The translations under genes were made by a program, and so were the position numbers. Shown here one piece after another: positions 53,968 to 61,938 of a stretch of 64,000 nucleotides of DNA (its first letter is position 1; each line of letters starts with the position of its first letter). This DNA comes from Halomonas campaniensis (GTDB taxonomy: Bacteria; Pseudomonadota; Gammaproteobacteria; Pseudomonadales; Halomonadaceae): positions 323,250 through 387,249 of the forward strand of contig NZ_JPUA01000034.1 in the NCBI RefSeq assembly GCF_002211105.1, read 5' to 3'. The notes under the pieces are model-generated. The model was given only the letters and a program-made list of their open reading frames with translations, had not been told where the DNA came from and did no database searches.

Positions 53968-54895
53968 CTGTATTCCGGAAGAGAGTGGCCTCTTGTTCTA
54001 GCCACTCGACAAAGCGTGCTATCGCCGGTGGCGTTTTTCCATCTTTAGGCAGAATCAGTTCGTAGGTGAACGGCGAGGCGAGCGGATAGTGTTCCGCAAA
54101 GGGGCGTACCAACACACCGCTCGCCAGCCGGTCAGCCACCAATGGGTAGCTGGCCAGTACCACGCCTTGCCCGGCAATGGCCTGATCGAGAGCCAGGCTG
54201 TAGAGCGAGTATTGCCGCTGATTGGGCATTTTGCTTAGCGCTACCCCGGCGCTTTTAAACCAATCACTCCAGCCTGGGATATGGTGGCCTGCGTGGCTGC
54301 ACCATTCCACGGTGAGCAGCGTCTGTGCCAGCAAATCGTTGGGGGTTCGTATGCTTGCCTGCGCTAATAGGGAGGGCGAGCAAACGGGAAAGAGGGTGTC
54401 TTCAAATAAACGCAGGCTGGTGACGCCGGGCCAAGGGCCCCGTCCGTAGCGCAGTGATAAACGTGCCCTGTTGGGCAACCACAGCGGTGGCGTTAAGCGC
54501 GCCTCGGCATCCAGAGAGATTTCTATTTCCCGCTCATTAGCTTCAAAGCGGGGTAAGCGGGGGAGCAGCCAGAGTTGTAGAAAAGAGGGCGGTGCGCTCA
54601 GTAGCAATCGAAAAGCGTCTTCTGAGCGCTCGGTGACGTTCTGTATGCCGTTGGCGATACGCAAAAGGCCCGCTTGCACATCGTCAGCCAGTACCCGGCC
54701 TGCTTCGGTGGCAAAAACTCCATTGGCATGACGTTCAAAGAGCACCACGCCTAAGTGATCTTCCAACTGTTTGACCTGTCGGCTAACGGCGCCAGGCGTC
54801 ACCCCGAGACGATAAGCGGCGGCTTTGAAGCTATTTTCGCGAACGGCCTCGGCAAACGCGCGCAGGGCATTCAGCGGTAGCCTTTCTATTCTCAT
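53960..54895 (-). CDS. LysR-family regulator, GcvA-like
   Basis: 311-residue regulator beginning MRIERLPLNALRAFAEAVREN at the ATG at 54895; the frame opens at 54970 but the extra 25 residues are not family-like. The winged helix (AAYRLGVTPGAVSRQVKQLEDHLG) and PLASPFTYELILPK-type C-terminus are typical of the GcvA/AmpR group. It is divergent from an EamA-type exporter gene, the likely target. Confidence 0.92.
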   Translation of the reverse strand: MRIERLPLNALRAFAEAVRENSFKAAAYRLGVTPGAVSRQVKQLEDHLGVVLFERHANGVFATEAGRVLADDVQAGLLRIANGIQNVTERSEDAFRLLLSAPPSFLQLWLLPRLPRFEANEREIEISLDAEARLTPPLWLPNRARLSLRYGRGPWPGVTSLRLFEDTLFPVCSPSLLAQASIRTPNDLLAQTLLTVEWCSHAGHHIPGWSDWFKSAGVALSKMPNQRQYSLYSLALDQAIAGQGVVLASYPLVADRLASGVLVRPFAEHYPLASPFTYELILPKDGKTPPAIARFVEWLEQEATLFRNTAT

Positions 54896-54992
54896 AGCGT
54901 GAGTTTTCCTAAGCCTAGACCCGATAAGTAATCGTTTGTACGCACTGATGCTTACTGCTGCAATGGGCACCTATAGGTTATAGGAGCCCGCA

Positions 54993-55922
54993 ATGAGTAA
55001 TCAAAGATTAGCGTCAAATCCCTATTCTGACTGCATAATTGGTCATTCACAGCGAAAGACAGTGGACGCAACGGCAGCATCGCTGATGCTGCTATTTTGC
55101 CTAGTGTTGGGTTTTCAGCAAGTGGCCATTAAAGGTGTGGCTGAGGATATATCACCCATGGTACAGATGACCCTGCGCTCCATTATGGCGGTTTGCCTGG
55201 TCGGCGGGCTGGCTTATTGGCGCGGCATTCGCTGGGCGGATGTGGGTCACCATTGGGGCCCTGGGTTGCTGGTGGGCCTCGGGTTTGCTGCTGAATTCGC
55301 TTTTATCGCCTGGGGGTTAACCTATACCTTGGCGTCCCATATGTCGGTCTTTCTGTATACTGCGCCCATCTTCGCTGCCCTGGGTTTACATCTTTGGGTA
55401 CCTGGCGAGCAACTCTCCATTCGGCAGTGGTGGGGCGTTGGCTTGGCATTTCTGGGAATGGTGATTGCTATGGCGCCAAGCGGTGCTTACAGCATCGAGA
55501 TTCTTATTGGGGATACGCTGGGCTTGCTCGCTGGCCTCTCATGGGCGGCCACGACCGTCGTGATCCGCAAGACTTCGCTTTCTGAGGCGCCAGCAGAGCT
55601 CACTCTGAGCTATCAACTGAGCGTGACGGCGTTGTTGCTCCTGCCGGTGGCGGCTATATCCGGGCAGCTAATGAGCGCGCAGTTTACCCCGATGGCGATA
55701 GCCAGCCTTGGTTTTCAGACACTGATTATTTCGTTTGCTGCGCTGCTGTTATGGTTTACCTTGTTGCGCCGCTACCGCGCTTCGCAGTTAGGCGTGTTTT
55801 CTTTCTTGGCGCCGCTTTTCGGTATTCTGTTTGGTACACTGCTGCTCAGTGAGCCGCTGAGCATTAATTTTGTAATCGGCGGTGGCGTTATTTTAGTTGG
55901 CATCATTCTGGTGACTCGCTAA
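54993..55922 (+). CDS. EamA/DMT-family transporter
   Basis: 309-residue permease with ten predicted helices in two EamA repeats (about 35-165 and 175-305). FCLVLGFQQVAIKGVAEDISP, TLASHMSVFLYTAPIFAALGLH and the C-terminal FSFLAPLFGILFGTLLLSEPLS are hallmarks of the drug/metabolite transporter superfamily, which includes amino-acid and metabolite exporters. The first 25 residues are polar and unlike the family; a later start is possible. It is divergent from the GcvA-like LysR. Confidence 0.92.
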   Translation: MSNQRLASNPYSDCIIGHSQRKTVDATAASLMLLFCLVLGFQQVAIKGVAEDISPMVQMTLRSIMAVCLVGGLAYWRGIRWADVGHHWGPGLLVGLGFAAEFAFIAWGLTYTLASHMSVFLYTAPIFAALGLHLWVPGEQLSIRQWWGVGLAFLGMVIAMAPSGAYSIEILIGDTLGLLAGLSWAATTVVIRKTSLSEAPAELTLSYQLSVTALLLLPVAAISGQLMSAQFTPMAIASLGFQTLIISFAALLLWFTLLRRYRASQLGVFSFLAPLFGILFGTLLLSEPLSINFVIGGGVILVGIILVTR

Positions 55923-55958
55923 ACGCATGCACCCATCTATCTCTGCGAAGACACCGAT

Positions 55959-56825
55959 ATGAGCATTACCCCTTTTCAAGCACTGGCGTGCCCGCTAGAC
56001 GGAAAACCACTCAGTTGGTCGGATAGCGTTTGGCGATGCTCTGATGGTCACAGCTTTGATATTGCTAAGCAGGGCTACGTCAATTTACTGCCGGTGCAGC
56101 AAAAGCGTTCCCACGATCCGGGTGATAACAAAGCAATGGTAGCTGCCCGGCAGCGCTTTCTAAACGCGGGGCACTACCAGCCCATTGCGGATGCCGTCAT
56201 TCGTGCAGTCTTGAACTACGCTGAGGTTCAAACGCTAAGCAGTGAGTCGTTTAGCTGTCTGGATGCCGGCTGCGGTGAAGGTTACTACCTTCGCCAACTA
56301 GCTGACGCTGCGGCTAACTCACCGTCACTTTCGCTGATGGGGCTGGATATCTCTAAATGGGCGGTATTAGCCGCTGCAAAGCAAGACAATAAACAGGCAC
56401 CGTTAAGTAGCTGGGTGGTGGGCAGTAATGCGCACTTGCCCGTGCAGACGGAAACGCTGGATTGCGTGCTATGTATGTTTGGCTTTCCGGTATTAAGCGA
56501 GTTTGCCCGTGTGTTGAGAACCGGAGGCGTACTACTGCAGGTCGAGGCGGGGCCCAATCACTTGAGGGAGTTGCGGAAGGTTATCTATCCCACGTTAAAG
56601 CCTGAACGTTCGACCGAGACTGAGGTGCTGGAAGGCTTTATTCACCATAGCAGCGAGAGAGTAAGCTACTCAATTGCGCTAAACGGAAGTGACGCAATTG
56701 CCGATCTGTTGGCGATGACGCCGCATCTTTACCGAGCCAGCGCTGAGGGACGTGCTCGCGCAGCGGCACTTGAAATGCTGTCCGTGACGGTGGATGCACG
56801 AATTGTAATATATACGCGAATATAA
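55959..56825 (+). CDS. rlmA: 23S rRNA (guanine-N1) methyltransferase, RlmA-like
   Basis: 288-residue SAM-dependent methyltransferase that modifies G745-equivalent in 23S rRNA. The N-terminal part reads ACPLDGKPLSW and CSDGHSFDIAKQGYVNLL; E. coli RlmA binds zinc with three Cys and one His, and here one of the first Cys pair is Asp14. The SAM motif is CLDAGCGEGYYLRQLA near residues 98-113, and FPVLSEFARVLRTGG belongs to the class I fold. It follows the EamA gene by 36 bp and ends before a strong terminator. Confidence 0.9.
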   Translation: MSITPFQALACPLDGKPLSWSDSVWRCSDGHSFDIAKQGYVNLLPVQQKRSHDPGDNKAMVAARQRFLNAGHYQPIADAVIRAVLNYAEVQTLSSESFSCLDAGCGEGYYLRQLADAAANSPSLSLMGLDISKWAVLAAAKQDNKQAPLSSWVVGSNAHLPVQTETLDCVLCMFGFPVLSEFARVLRTGGVLLQVEAGPNHLRELRKVIYPTLKPERSTETEVLEGFIHHSSERVSYSIALNGSDAIADLLAMTPHLYRASAEGRARAAALEMLSVTVDARIVIYTRI

Positions 56826-56864
56826 GAGAGGGGCGCACACGCAGCTTTAGTATGCTCCAAACGC

Positions 56865-56892
56865 AACAAGGCCCGCATAAGCGGGCCTTGTT
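56865..56892. terminator. Strong hairpin terminator between rlmA and cspA
   Basis: AACAAGGCCCGC (56865-56876) pairs perfectly with GCGGGCCTTGTT (56881-56892) around loop ATAA: a 12-bp stem. A second hairpin CGAACCTT-GG-AAGGTTCG follows at 56896-56913. It lies between convergent genes and probably works in both directions. Confidence 0.82.
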
Positions 56893-56965
56893 ATCCGAAC
56901 CTTGGAAGGTTCGAGCAAATTCTTAAGCGCTATGTCTTAGAGACTTAGTCTTAAAAAACCTAGGC

Positions 56966-57172
56966 TTAGGAAATTTGCTTGATGTTTGAAGCCTGAAGGC
57001 CTTTCTTACCCTGGGTAACGTCAAAAGAGACGTTAGCGCCTTCTTGCAGAGTTTTGAAGCCGTCTGCTTGAATTTCAGAGAAATGGGCAAACAGGTCATC
57101 GCCACCGTCAGAAGGAGCAATAAAACCGAAGCCTTTAGTATCGTTGAACCACTTAACTGTGCCAGTAGACAT
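56966..57172 (-). CDS. cspA: Cold-shock domain protein
   Basis: 68-residue single-domain CSD protein ([20 protein letters not shown]). RNA-binding motifs are KGFGFI (RNP1) and DLFAHFS (RNP2, with Leu-Phe-Ala in place of the usual Val-Phe-Val). The frame opens at 57253, but the ATG at 57172 gives the standard CspA start. The region upstream is long and AT-rich with repeats, as expected of cold-shock mRNA leaders. It acts as an RNA chaperone. Confidence 0.95.
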   Translation of the reverse strand: MSTGTVKWFNDTKGFGFIAPSDGGDDLFAHFSEIQADGFKTLQEGANVSFDVTQGKKGLQASNIKQIS

Positions 57173-57274
57173 AGTAAAATTCCTTTCGCGCAAAGCGTTT
57201 AGTAAAGTTCCTGGTATCACCCAGATTAATAGCGGATAAAACAAGGAATACAATTACAGGCTTGCCGAAAGATC

Positions 57275-57322
57275 TCGTACACGTCTATCTCGTACATTTC
57301 TAAATCTTTTTCGTACACTTCT
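57275..57322. repeat. Three direct repeats TCGTACAyNTCT upstream of cspA
   Basis: tcgtacacgtct (57275-57286), tcgtacatttct (57290-57301) and tcgtacacttct (57311-57322) are three copies with starts 15 and 21 bp apart. They lie 100-150 bp upstream of the csp ATG on the opposite strand, in its leader or promoter. They may be protein-binding or RNA elements. Confidence 0.6.
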
Positions 57323-57439
57323 GAAACCATGCTTGCTTGCTAACCAACTGACGCTACAGTGTCACGGATTGTTCGATGTGTCAAAGCCTTTCTGGATTAT
57401 CTTGCCTAGAGGGGGAGGCGCAAATGGAAGCCTCGTTGC

Positions 57440-57467
57440 CATATGCGTTAGGTTCATATGCATTAGG
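57440..57467. repeat. Tandem CATATGCrTTAGG repeat upstream of the symporter
   Basis: catatgcgttagg (57440-57452) and catatgcattagg (57455-57467) differ at one base with a 15-bp period. They lie about 120-145 bp before the symporter ATG and could be an activator or repressor site. Confidence 0.5.
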
Positions 57468-57585
57468 CGAAACAGTTGAGAGCTTCCCGCTTTACCGCTT
57501 GCTAGATATCGCTGTGCCACACTAATAAAGTGGTCGATATTACTGTATTAGACCTACCAACTTCTTCAAATCTGTAGGGGCTCAA

Positions 57586-58848
57586 ATGACTCGTATATGG
57601 AAGGCTTATGCTCAGGCATCGTTGATTTTACGTGTTACTGTCGCGCTGGTGCTGGGCGTAGTGATTGGGCTTGTTGGCGGAGAGACAGTGGCTGCCTGGC
57701 TGGCGCCGCTGGGTGACCTGCTGCTACGACTGCTTACTTTTTTGATTGTCCCCATTGTGCTGTTTACGCTGATGGTCGGGGTGAATCAGTCCCGGGAGGG
57801 AAGCGCTGGTCGCGTAGGCGGCAAGGTGTTTGGCTATTACCTTACCTCTTCTGCGCTGGCAATCATGGTGGGCTTAGCGGTTGCCTCGCTGTTTAGTCCC
57901 GGCAGCGGTATGACGTTGGATGAGAACGCCAGTTTCTCGGTGCCCGAGAATCCAGGCGTTGTCGATACGCTGCTGAATATAGTGCCGGATAATATTATTG
58001 GTGCGTTTGCCGATCTCAACATGTTGGGCATTATTTTTACGGCGCTGGTGTTTGGCATTGCGCTGTTAAAAATGCGCCAGTCGGAGCGCCAGCATGCCAT
58101 GGGTGAGCGTCTTTATGGGGTGATTGAAGCGCTAAACGAGGTCACTCTAAAAGTGATGTCAGGGGTATTGCACTATGTGCCCATCGGCGTGTTTGCGATT
58201 GTCGCCGAAACGGTGAGTCAGCAGGGGTTGGCAACGCTGCTCTCATTGGGCGATATGGTGGTCGTACTGTATATCGCCCTGGCAAGCCAGCTGCTGATTT
58301 ATTGCGGCATCATGCGGCTGTTTGGCGTGAAGCTGCGCACCTTTTTTCGCGAAGCCCGTACGCCCATGGCCACGGCGTTTGCCACCCAAAGTAGCTCGGG
58401 TACGTTACCGCTAACGGTTAATGCTGCCCATCGCTTAGGAATTCCCAAAAGCATCTATGCTTTTAGTCTGCCGTTAGGAGCTACTTTAAATATGGATGGG
58501 GCGGCGATTCGTATCGCCATCTCGGCGGTGTTTGCCGCCAACGTGATGGGGGCACCGCTGGATTTCATCAGCATGGTGCAAATTGTGTTGATCGGCACGC
58601 TGGTATCGGTGGGCACGGCAGGGGTGCCGGGGGCCGGTATCATCATGATTGCAACGGTGTTTGCGCAAGTGGGCTTGCCAATTGAAACCGTCGCGTTGCT
58701 CACCGCTATCGATGCGCTGGTGGGAATGGGCTGTACGGCGCTGAACGTGACAGGCGACTTGGTCGGCACCTCTGTGATAGCCCGTAGTGAAGGTGAGGAG
58801 TTGCAAGAGGAGTTTGTCGAAGAAGCACCAGCGACGGTAAAGGGGTAA
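57586..58848 (+). CDS. Dicarboxylate/amino acid:cation symporter (DAACS)
   Basis: 420-residue GltP/DctA-family Na+ or H+ symporter. Eight membrane helices and two re-entrant hairpins are expected: the serine-rich hairpin ATQSSSGTLPLTVN, the NMDGAAIRIAIS substrate/cation motif in TM7 (GATLNMDGAAI), and VPGAGIIMIATVFAQVGLP in hairpin 2. It imports glutamate, aspartate or C4-dicarboxylates; which one cannot be read. The gene is alone, with a deaminase 36 bp downstream that may be co-transcribed. Confidence 0.94.
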   Translation: MTRIWKAYAQASLILRVTVALVLGVVIGLVGGETVAAWLAPLGDLLLRLLTFLIVPIVLFTLMVGVNQSREGSAGRVGGKVFGYYLTSSALAIMVGLAVASLFSPGSGMTLDENASFSVPENPGVVDTLLNIVPDNIIGAFADLNMLGIIFTALVFGIALLKMRQSERQHAMGERLYGVIEALNEVTLKVMSGVLHYVPIGVFAIVAETVSQQGLATLLSLGDMVVVLYIALASQLLIYCGIMRLFGVKLRTFFREARTPMATAFATQSSSGTLPLTVNAAHRLGIPKSIYAFSLPLGATLNMDGAAIRIAISAVFAANVMGAPLDFISMVQIVLIGTLVSVGTAGVPGAGIIMIATVFAQVGLPIETVALLTAIDALVGMGCTALNVTGDLVGTSVIARSEGEELQEEFVEEAPATVKG

Positions 58849-58884
58849 AGGCAGTAGGGCCATTGACGACTACAAGGAAAGCAC

Positions 58885-59376
58885 ATGTTGAATGATCGAG
58901 AACTCGCTTACTTAATGCGTGCCGTTGAGTTAGCCGAAGAAGCCCTTGAGGCGGGTGATGAACCTTTTGGTAGCGTACTGGTAAGTGCCGAAGGAGATAT
59001 CTTGGCAGAAGACCGTAACCGTATTGCCGGTGGGGATTCTACTCAGCACCCGGAGTTCTTCCTGGCGCGCTGGGCTGCTCAGAATATGAAGCCGGAGGCG
59101 CGAGCAAAGGCGACCGTTTACACTTCAGGCGAGCATTGCCCGATGTGTGCCGCTGCCCATGGCTGGGTAGGGCTAGGGCGAATTGTCTACGCCAGCTCGT
59201 CTGAACAGTTGGGTCGTTGGCTTGCAGATTTAGACGTGGCGCCTTCCCCAGTTGCGACCTTGCCTATTCAACAGATTGTGCCAGGGCTCAAGGTAGAAGG
59301 CCCGATAGCTGAGCTGGATGAACGGGTTCACGCTTTGCACAAACGGCGCCATGCCAGCCCTACTTTAAAGACATAA
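58885..59376 (+). CDS. Cytidine/deoxycytidylate-like nucleoside deaminase
   Basis: 163-residue zinc deaminase. The catalytic pair is H-P-E (STQHPEFFLARWA) and the metal Cys pair is in EHCPMCAAAHGW. Leading PFGSVLVSAEGDILAEDRN is typical of the CDA/guanine-deaminase fold. The usual HAE is HPE, seen in a subgroup of bacterial nucleoside deaminases. The substrate (guanine, adenine or modified base) is not decided by sequence. It is followed by a terminator shared with yqaE. Confidence 0.9.
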   Translation: MLNDRELAYLMRAVELAEEALEAGDEPFGSVLVSAEGDILAEDRNRIAGGDSTQHPEFFLARWAAQNMKPEARAKATVYTSGEHCPMCAAAHGWVGLGRIVYASSSEQLGRWLADLDVAPSPVATLPIQQIVPGLKVEGPIAELDERVHALHKRRHASPTLKT

Positions 59377-59380
59377 AAAA

Positions 59381-59406
59381 GCCGCCTAAGCGTTAGCTTA
59401 GGCGGC
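59381..59406 (-). terminator. Terminator between deaminase and yqaE
   Basis: GCCGCCTAAGC (59381-59391) pairs perfectly with GCTTAGGCGGC (59396-59406) around loop GTTA. Six A on the left (59375-59380) give a U-run on the minus strand, so it best serves yqaE, and may also slow the rightward transcript. Confidence 0.85.
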
Positions 59407-59436
59407 GTCGTATTCACTAAACCGGTCTATGAAAAC

Positions 59437-59610
59437 CTAGTGTTTCAATATCACATAAAACGCATGAATGATGCCGGGTACGAAGCCAAATAGCGTTAGA
59501 ATAATGTTCAGCCAGAAATGCCCTTTAAAACCGACCTCAAAAAATACGCCGAGTGGGGGAAGTATTACGGCAAAAATCATCTTGATTGGATCAGTCGCTG
59601 TAAACGCCAT
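59437..59610 (-). CDS. yqaE: YqaE/Pmp3-family small membrane protein
   Basis: 57-residue protein read from the minus strand. It begins MAFTATDPIKMIFAVILPP and ends FYVILKH, with two membrane segments (about 10-27 and 33-54) containing LPPLGVFFEVGF, HFWLNIILTLFGFVPGIIHA. This matches Pmp3/YqaE proteolipids, implicated in membrane potential and salt tolerance. AGGAGG stands four bases before the ATG, and a terminator lies 30 bp after the stop. Confidence 0.92.
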   Translation of the reverse strand: MAFTATDPIKMIFAVILPPLGVFFEVGFKGHFWLNIILTLFGFVPGIIHAFYVILKH

Positions 59611-59764
59611 GAAGCCTCCTTTGCTTTCATTGGGGTAACTTGTACAAGTGTAGGCACGATCAACCTATTTATCCATGCCTTGGCGAACTCTTTGTGACTA
59701 GCCGAGTAGGCAATCGTTCAATTCCGCCATTTATTTCCGCTCTACGCTGTTTGGGAGGGACTCC

Positions 59765-61828
59765 GTGTTCATCAAAGTGCCATTAAAAGTAACCACCACG
59801 TCTTTTTGCTTATTAATCTGTCTTGGCGCTGGCCAAAGTTGGGCGCAAGAGAGTCCGGCGAGTGATAGCACAATGGCTACGCTGGAAGTGACAGCGCCAC
59901 GCCTGTCGCGAGAGCTTTACGCCACGCCCGCTGCGGTTTCAACGCTCGACCGTGAGGCGATTGCTCAGGGGCAGCAGCGCACGCGGCTGGATGAGGCCTT
60001 AGTGCGCGTGCCTGGTATGTTTTTGCAAAACCGCGATAATTTTGCTCAAGGCCAGCGAATCTCCATTCGCGGTTTTGGCGCTCGGGCGCCGTTTGGCGTT
60101 CGCGGTATTACCGTCATGGTGGATGGCATTCCGTATACGCTACCCGATGGCCAAGCCCAGTTAGATGCTATTGATCTGGACAGCGCTGAGCGCATTGAAG
60201 TGATCCGCGGGCCCTCTTCGGTACTTTACGGCAACGCGGCGGGTGGGGTGATTGATATCACCACCGCTGATGGGCGCGATAACCCAGGCTCAAGCGTGCG
60301 CACCGAGGTGGGCAGCGATGGCTACCGTAAGGCAGTCGTACAAACTGGTGGAGCCCAGGGGGACTGGTCGCACCACGTCAGCTTCTCTGCTCTTAATGTG
60401 GATGGTTACCGGGAGCAGAGCTCTACAGAGAAATACCTGTTAAATGCCAAACTGCGCCGCGAATTAGGCAGCGATCGGGCACTAACCGCGATTATCAATC
60501 TGCTTGAAAATCCCCGTTCCGAAGACCCCGGCGCGCTGAACGCCGGTGAAGTGGCCCGAGGCCGCGATCAAGCGGCGCCGAACTCATTAGCGTTGGATGC
60601 AGGGCAGAACGTAGATCAGCAGCTTATTGGCTTACAGTACGAAGATTTGTCTGTCGGGCCTGGTGAGTTCTATATAAAAGGCTTTGTTGCCCAGCGCGAT
60701 TTTGAGCAGCAGTTACCCTATGTGGGCGATAGCCGTATCGGCTACCAGCGTGACTATCTGGGCGCGAGCGCTGAGTATCACCATGAAGTCAGCTTGGGCA
60801 GCCTGCCGCTTAGCTACATCACCGGTGTTGATGTGGCCCGCCAAGACGACGAGCGCTTTCGTAATGCGGTAAATGGCCAAGGTGTGGTCGGCGAGCAGTT
60901 GGCGGAAGAGATCCAGACGGCAACCTCCGCCGGGGTATTTGCCCAGGGCGATTTAGCGCTGACTGAGCAGGTAACGCTCTCGCTTGGCGCGCGCTTCGAT
61001 AGCGTGGAGTTAGAGGTAGACGACCGTTACCTGAGCGATGGTGATCAGAGCGGTGAACAAACCTTCAATGAGTGGAGCGGTTCAGCGGGGCTTAGCTACC
61101 GTTACCGCCCTCAGCACCAGGTCTACGTGAATACCGGTACGGCGTTTGAAACGCCGACGTTCTCAGAGTTTGCCAATCCAGTGGGGGGCGGTTTCAACCC
61201 GTCCGTGTCGCCGCAAAAAGCCTGGAACCGTGAAGTTGGCGCGCGTGGCTACATTGCACCGCTTGCCATGGACTACGATTTAACGCTGTTTTCGGTGCGC
61301 GTGCGTGACGAGCTGGTGCCTTATGATGACGGCGGTCGCACCTTCTACCAAAACGCAGGCGACACCGACCGCGACGGCATTGAGCTGGCGCTGGGTTGGC
61401 AGCTTGCTGACCAGTGGCGGTTGGATAGTGCCCTGACGCTGGCAAGCTACGAGTTTGATCGATTTATTACACCGTCAGAGAGTTTTGGCGGTAACCGCAT
61501 ACCTGGCTTACCCGAGCAGACCTGGGTCAATCAGCTAACTTGGCAGGGCCTGGATGAGCGCTTTGCAACGCTGGAGACCCAGTACGTAGGCGATATGGTG
61601 GCGGACAACGCCAATGAGACAGAAGTCGATAGCTATTGGCTGGTGAACCTGCGGGTGGGTGATGGTTGGCAGTTGGGAAGCGATACGCGGCTAAATGCGT
61701 ATGTGGGCGTGCGCAATCTCTTCGATGAAGAACACTACGCTAACGTACGCTTGAACGGCACCTTTGGCCGTTTCTACGAACCGGCCCCGGGGCGCAGTGT
61801 TTATGGCGGGCTAGAGGTACGTTTCTAA
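59765..61828 (+). CDS. pqqU: TonB-dependent receptor, PqqU (YncD)-like
   Basis: 687-residue outer membrane receptor. GTG start with GGGAGGGAC six bases upstream; signal peptide to about residue 27. A TonB-box-like MATLEVTAP (37-45) precedes the plug (RLDEALVRVPGMFLQNRDNFAQGQRISIRGFGAR in parts; VMVDGIPYTLPDGQAQLDAIDL; VIRGPSSVLYGNAAGGVIDITT in parts) and a 22-strand barrel ending YGGLEVRF. The plug phrases closely match E. coli YncD, shown to be the PQQ receptor PqqU. The next gene downstream, convergent, encodes a PQQ-dependent dehydrogenase, which supports PQQ uptake. A siderophore-type substrate remains possible. Confidence 0.84.
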   Translation: MFIKVPLKVTTTSFCLLICLGAGQSWAQESPASDSTMATLEVTAPRLSRELYATPAAVSTLDREAIAQGQQRTRLDEALVRVPGMFLQNRDNFAQGQRISIRGFGARAPFGVRGITVMVDGIPYTLPDGQAQLDAIDLDSAERIEVIRGPSSVLYGNAAGGVIDITTADGRDNPGSSVRTEVGSDGYRKAVVQTGGAQGDWSHHVSFSALNVDGYREQSSTEKYLLNAKLRRELGSDRALTAIINLLENPRSEDPGALNAGEVARGRDQAAPNSLALDAGQNVDQQLIGLQYEDLSVGPGEFYIKGFVAQRDFEQQLPYVGDSRIGYQRDYLGASAEYHHEVSLGSLPLSYITGVDVARQDDERFRNAVNGQGVVGEQLAEEIQTATSAGVFAQGDLALTEQVTLSLGARFDSVELEVDDRYLSDGDQSGEQTFNEWSGSAGLSYRYRPQHQVYVNTGTAFETPTFSEFANPVGGGFNPSVSPQKAWNREVGARGYIAPLAMDYDLTLFSVRVRDELVPYDDGGRTFYQNAGDTDRDGIELALGWQLADQWRLDSALTLASYEFDRFITPSESFGGNRIPGLPEQTWVNQLTWQGLDERFATLETQYVGDMVADNANETEVDSYWLVNLRVGDGWQLGSDTRLNAYVGVRNLFDEEHYANVRLNGTFGRFYEPAPGRSVYGGLEVRF

Positions 61829-61873
61829 GCGGTGCGTTGCTAAGAAGTACTTTCCTAAGCGCTTTAATAATAA

Positions 61874-61912
61874 AAAAACGGGCGGCTCTCTTTGATGAGG
61901 CCGCCCGTTTTT
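61874..61912. terminator. Bidirectional terminator between pqqU and gcd
   Basis: AAAAACGGGCGGC (61874-61886) pairs with GCCGCCCGTTTTT (61900-61912). A-run on the left and T-run on the right give a U-tract on both strands, so it serves both convergent genes. Confidence 0.9.
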
Positions 61913-61938
61913 ATTGGTGATGACGCTAAGCTAACCGA

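Larger units (their letters stand above)
57173..57585. other. Intergenic leader/promoter region of cspA and symporter
   Basis: About 410 bp without a gene. The left part is the likely promoter and long 5' leader of cspA; the right part holds the promoter of the rightward symporter. Two sets of direct repeats in it are annotated separately. No short coding frame with family features is seen. Confidence 0.6.
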
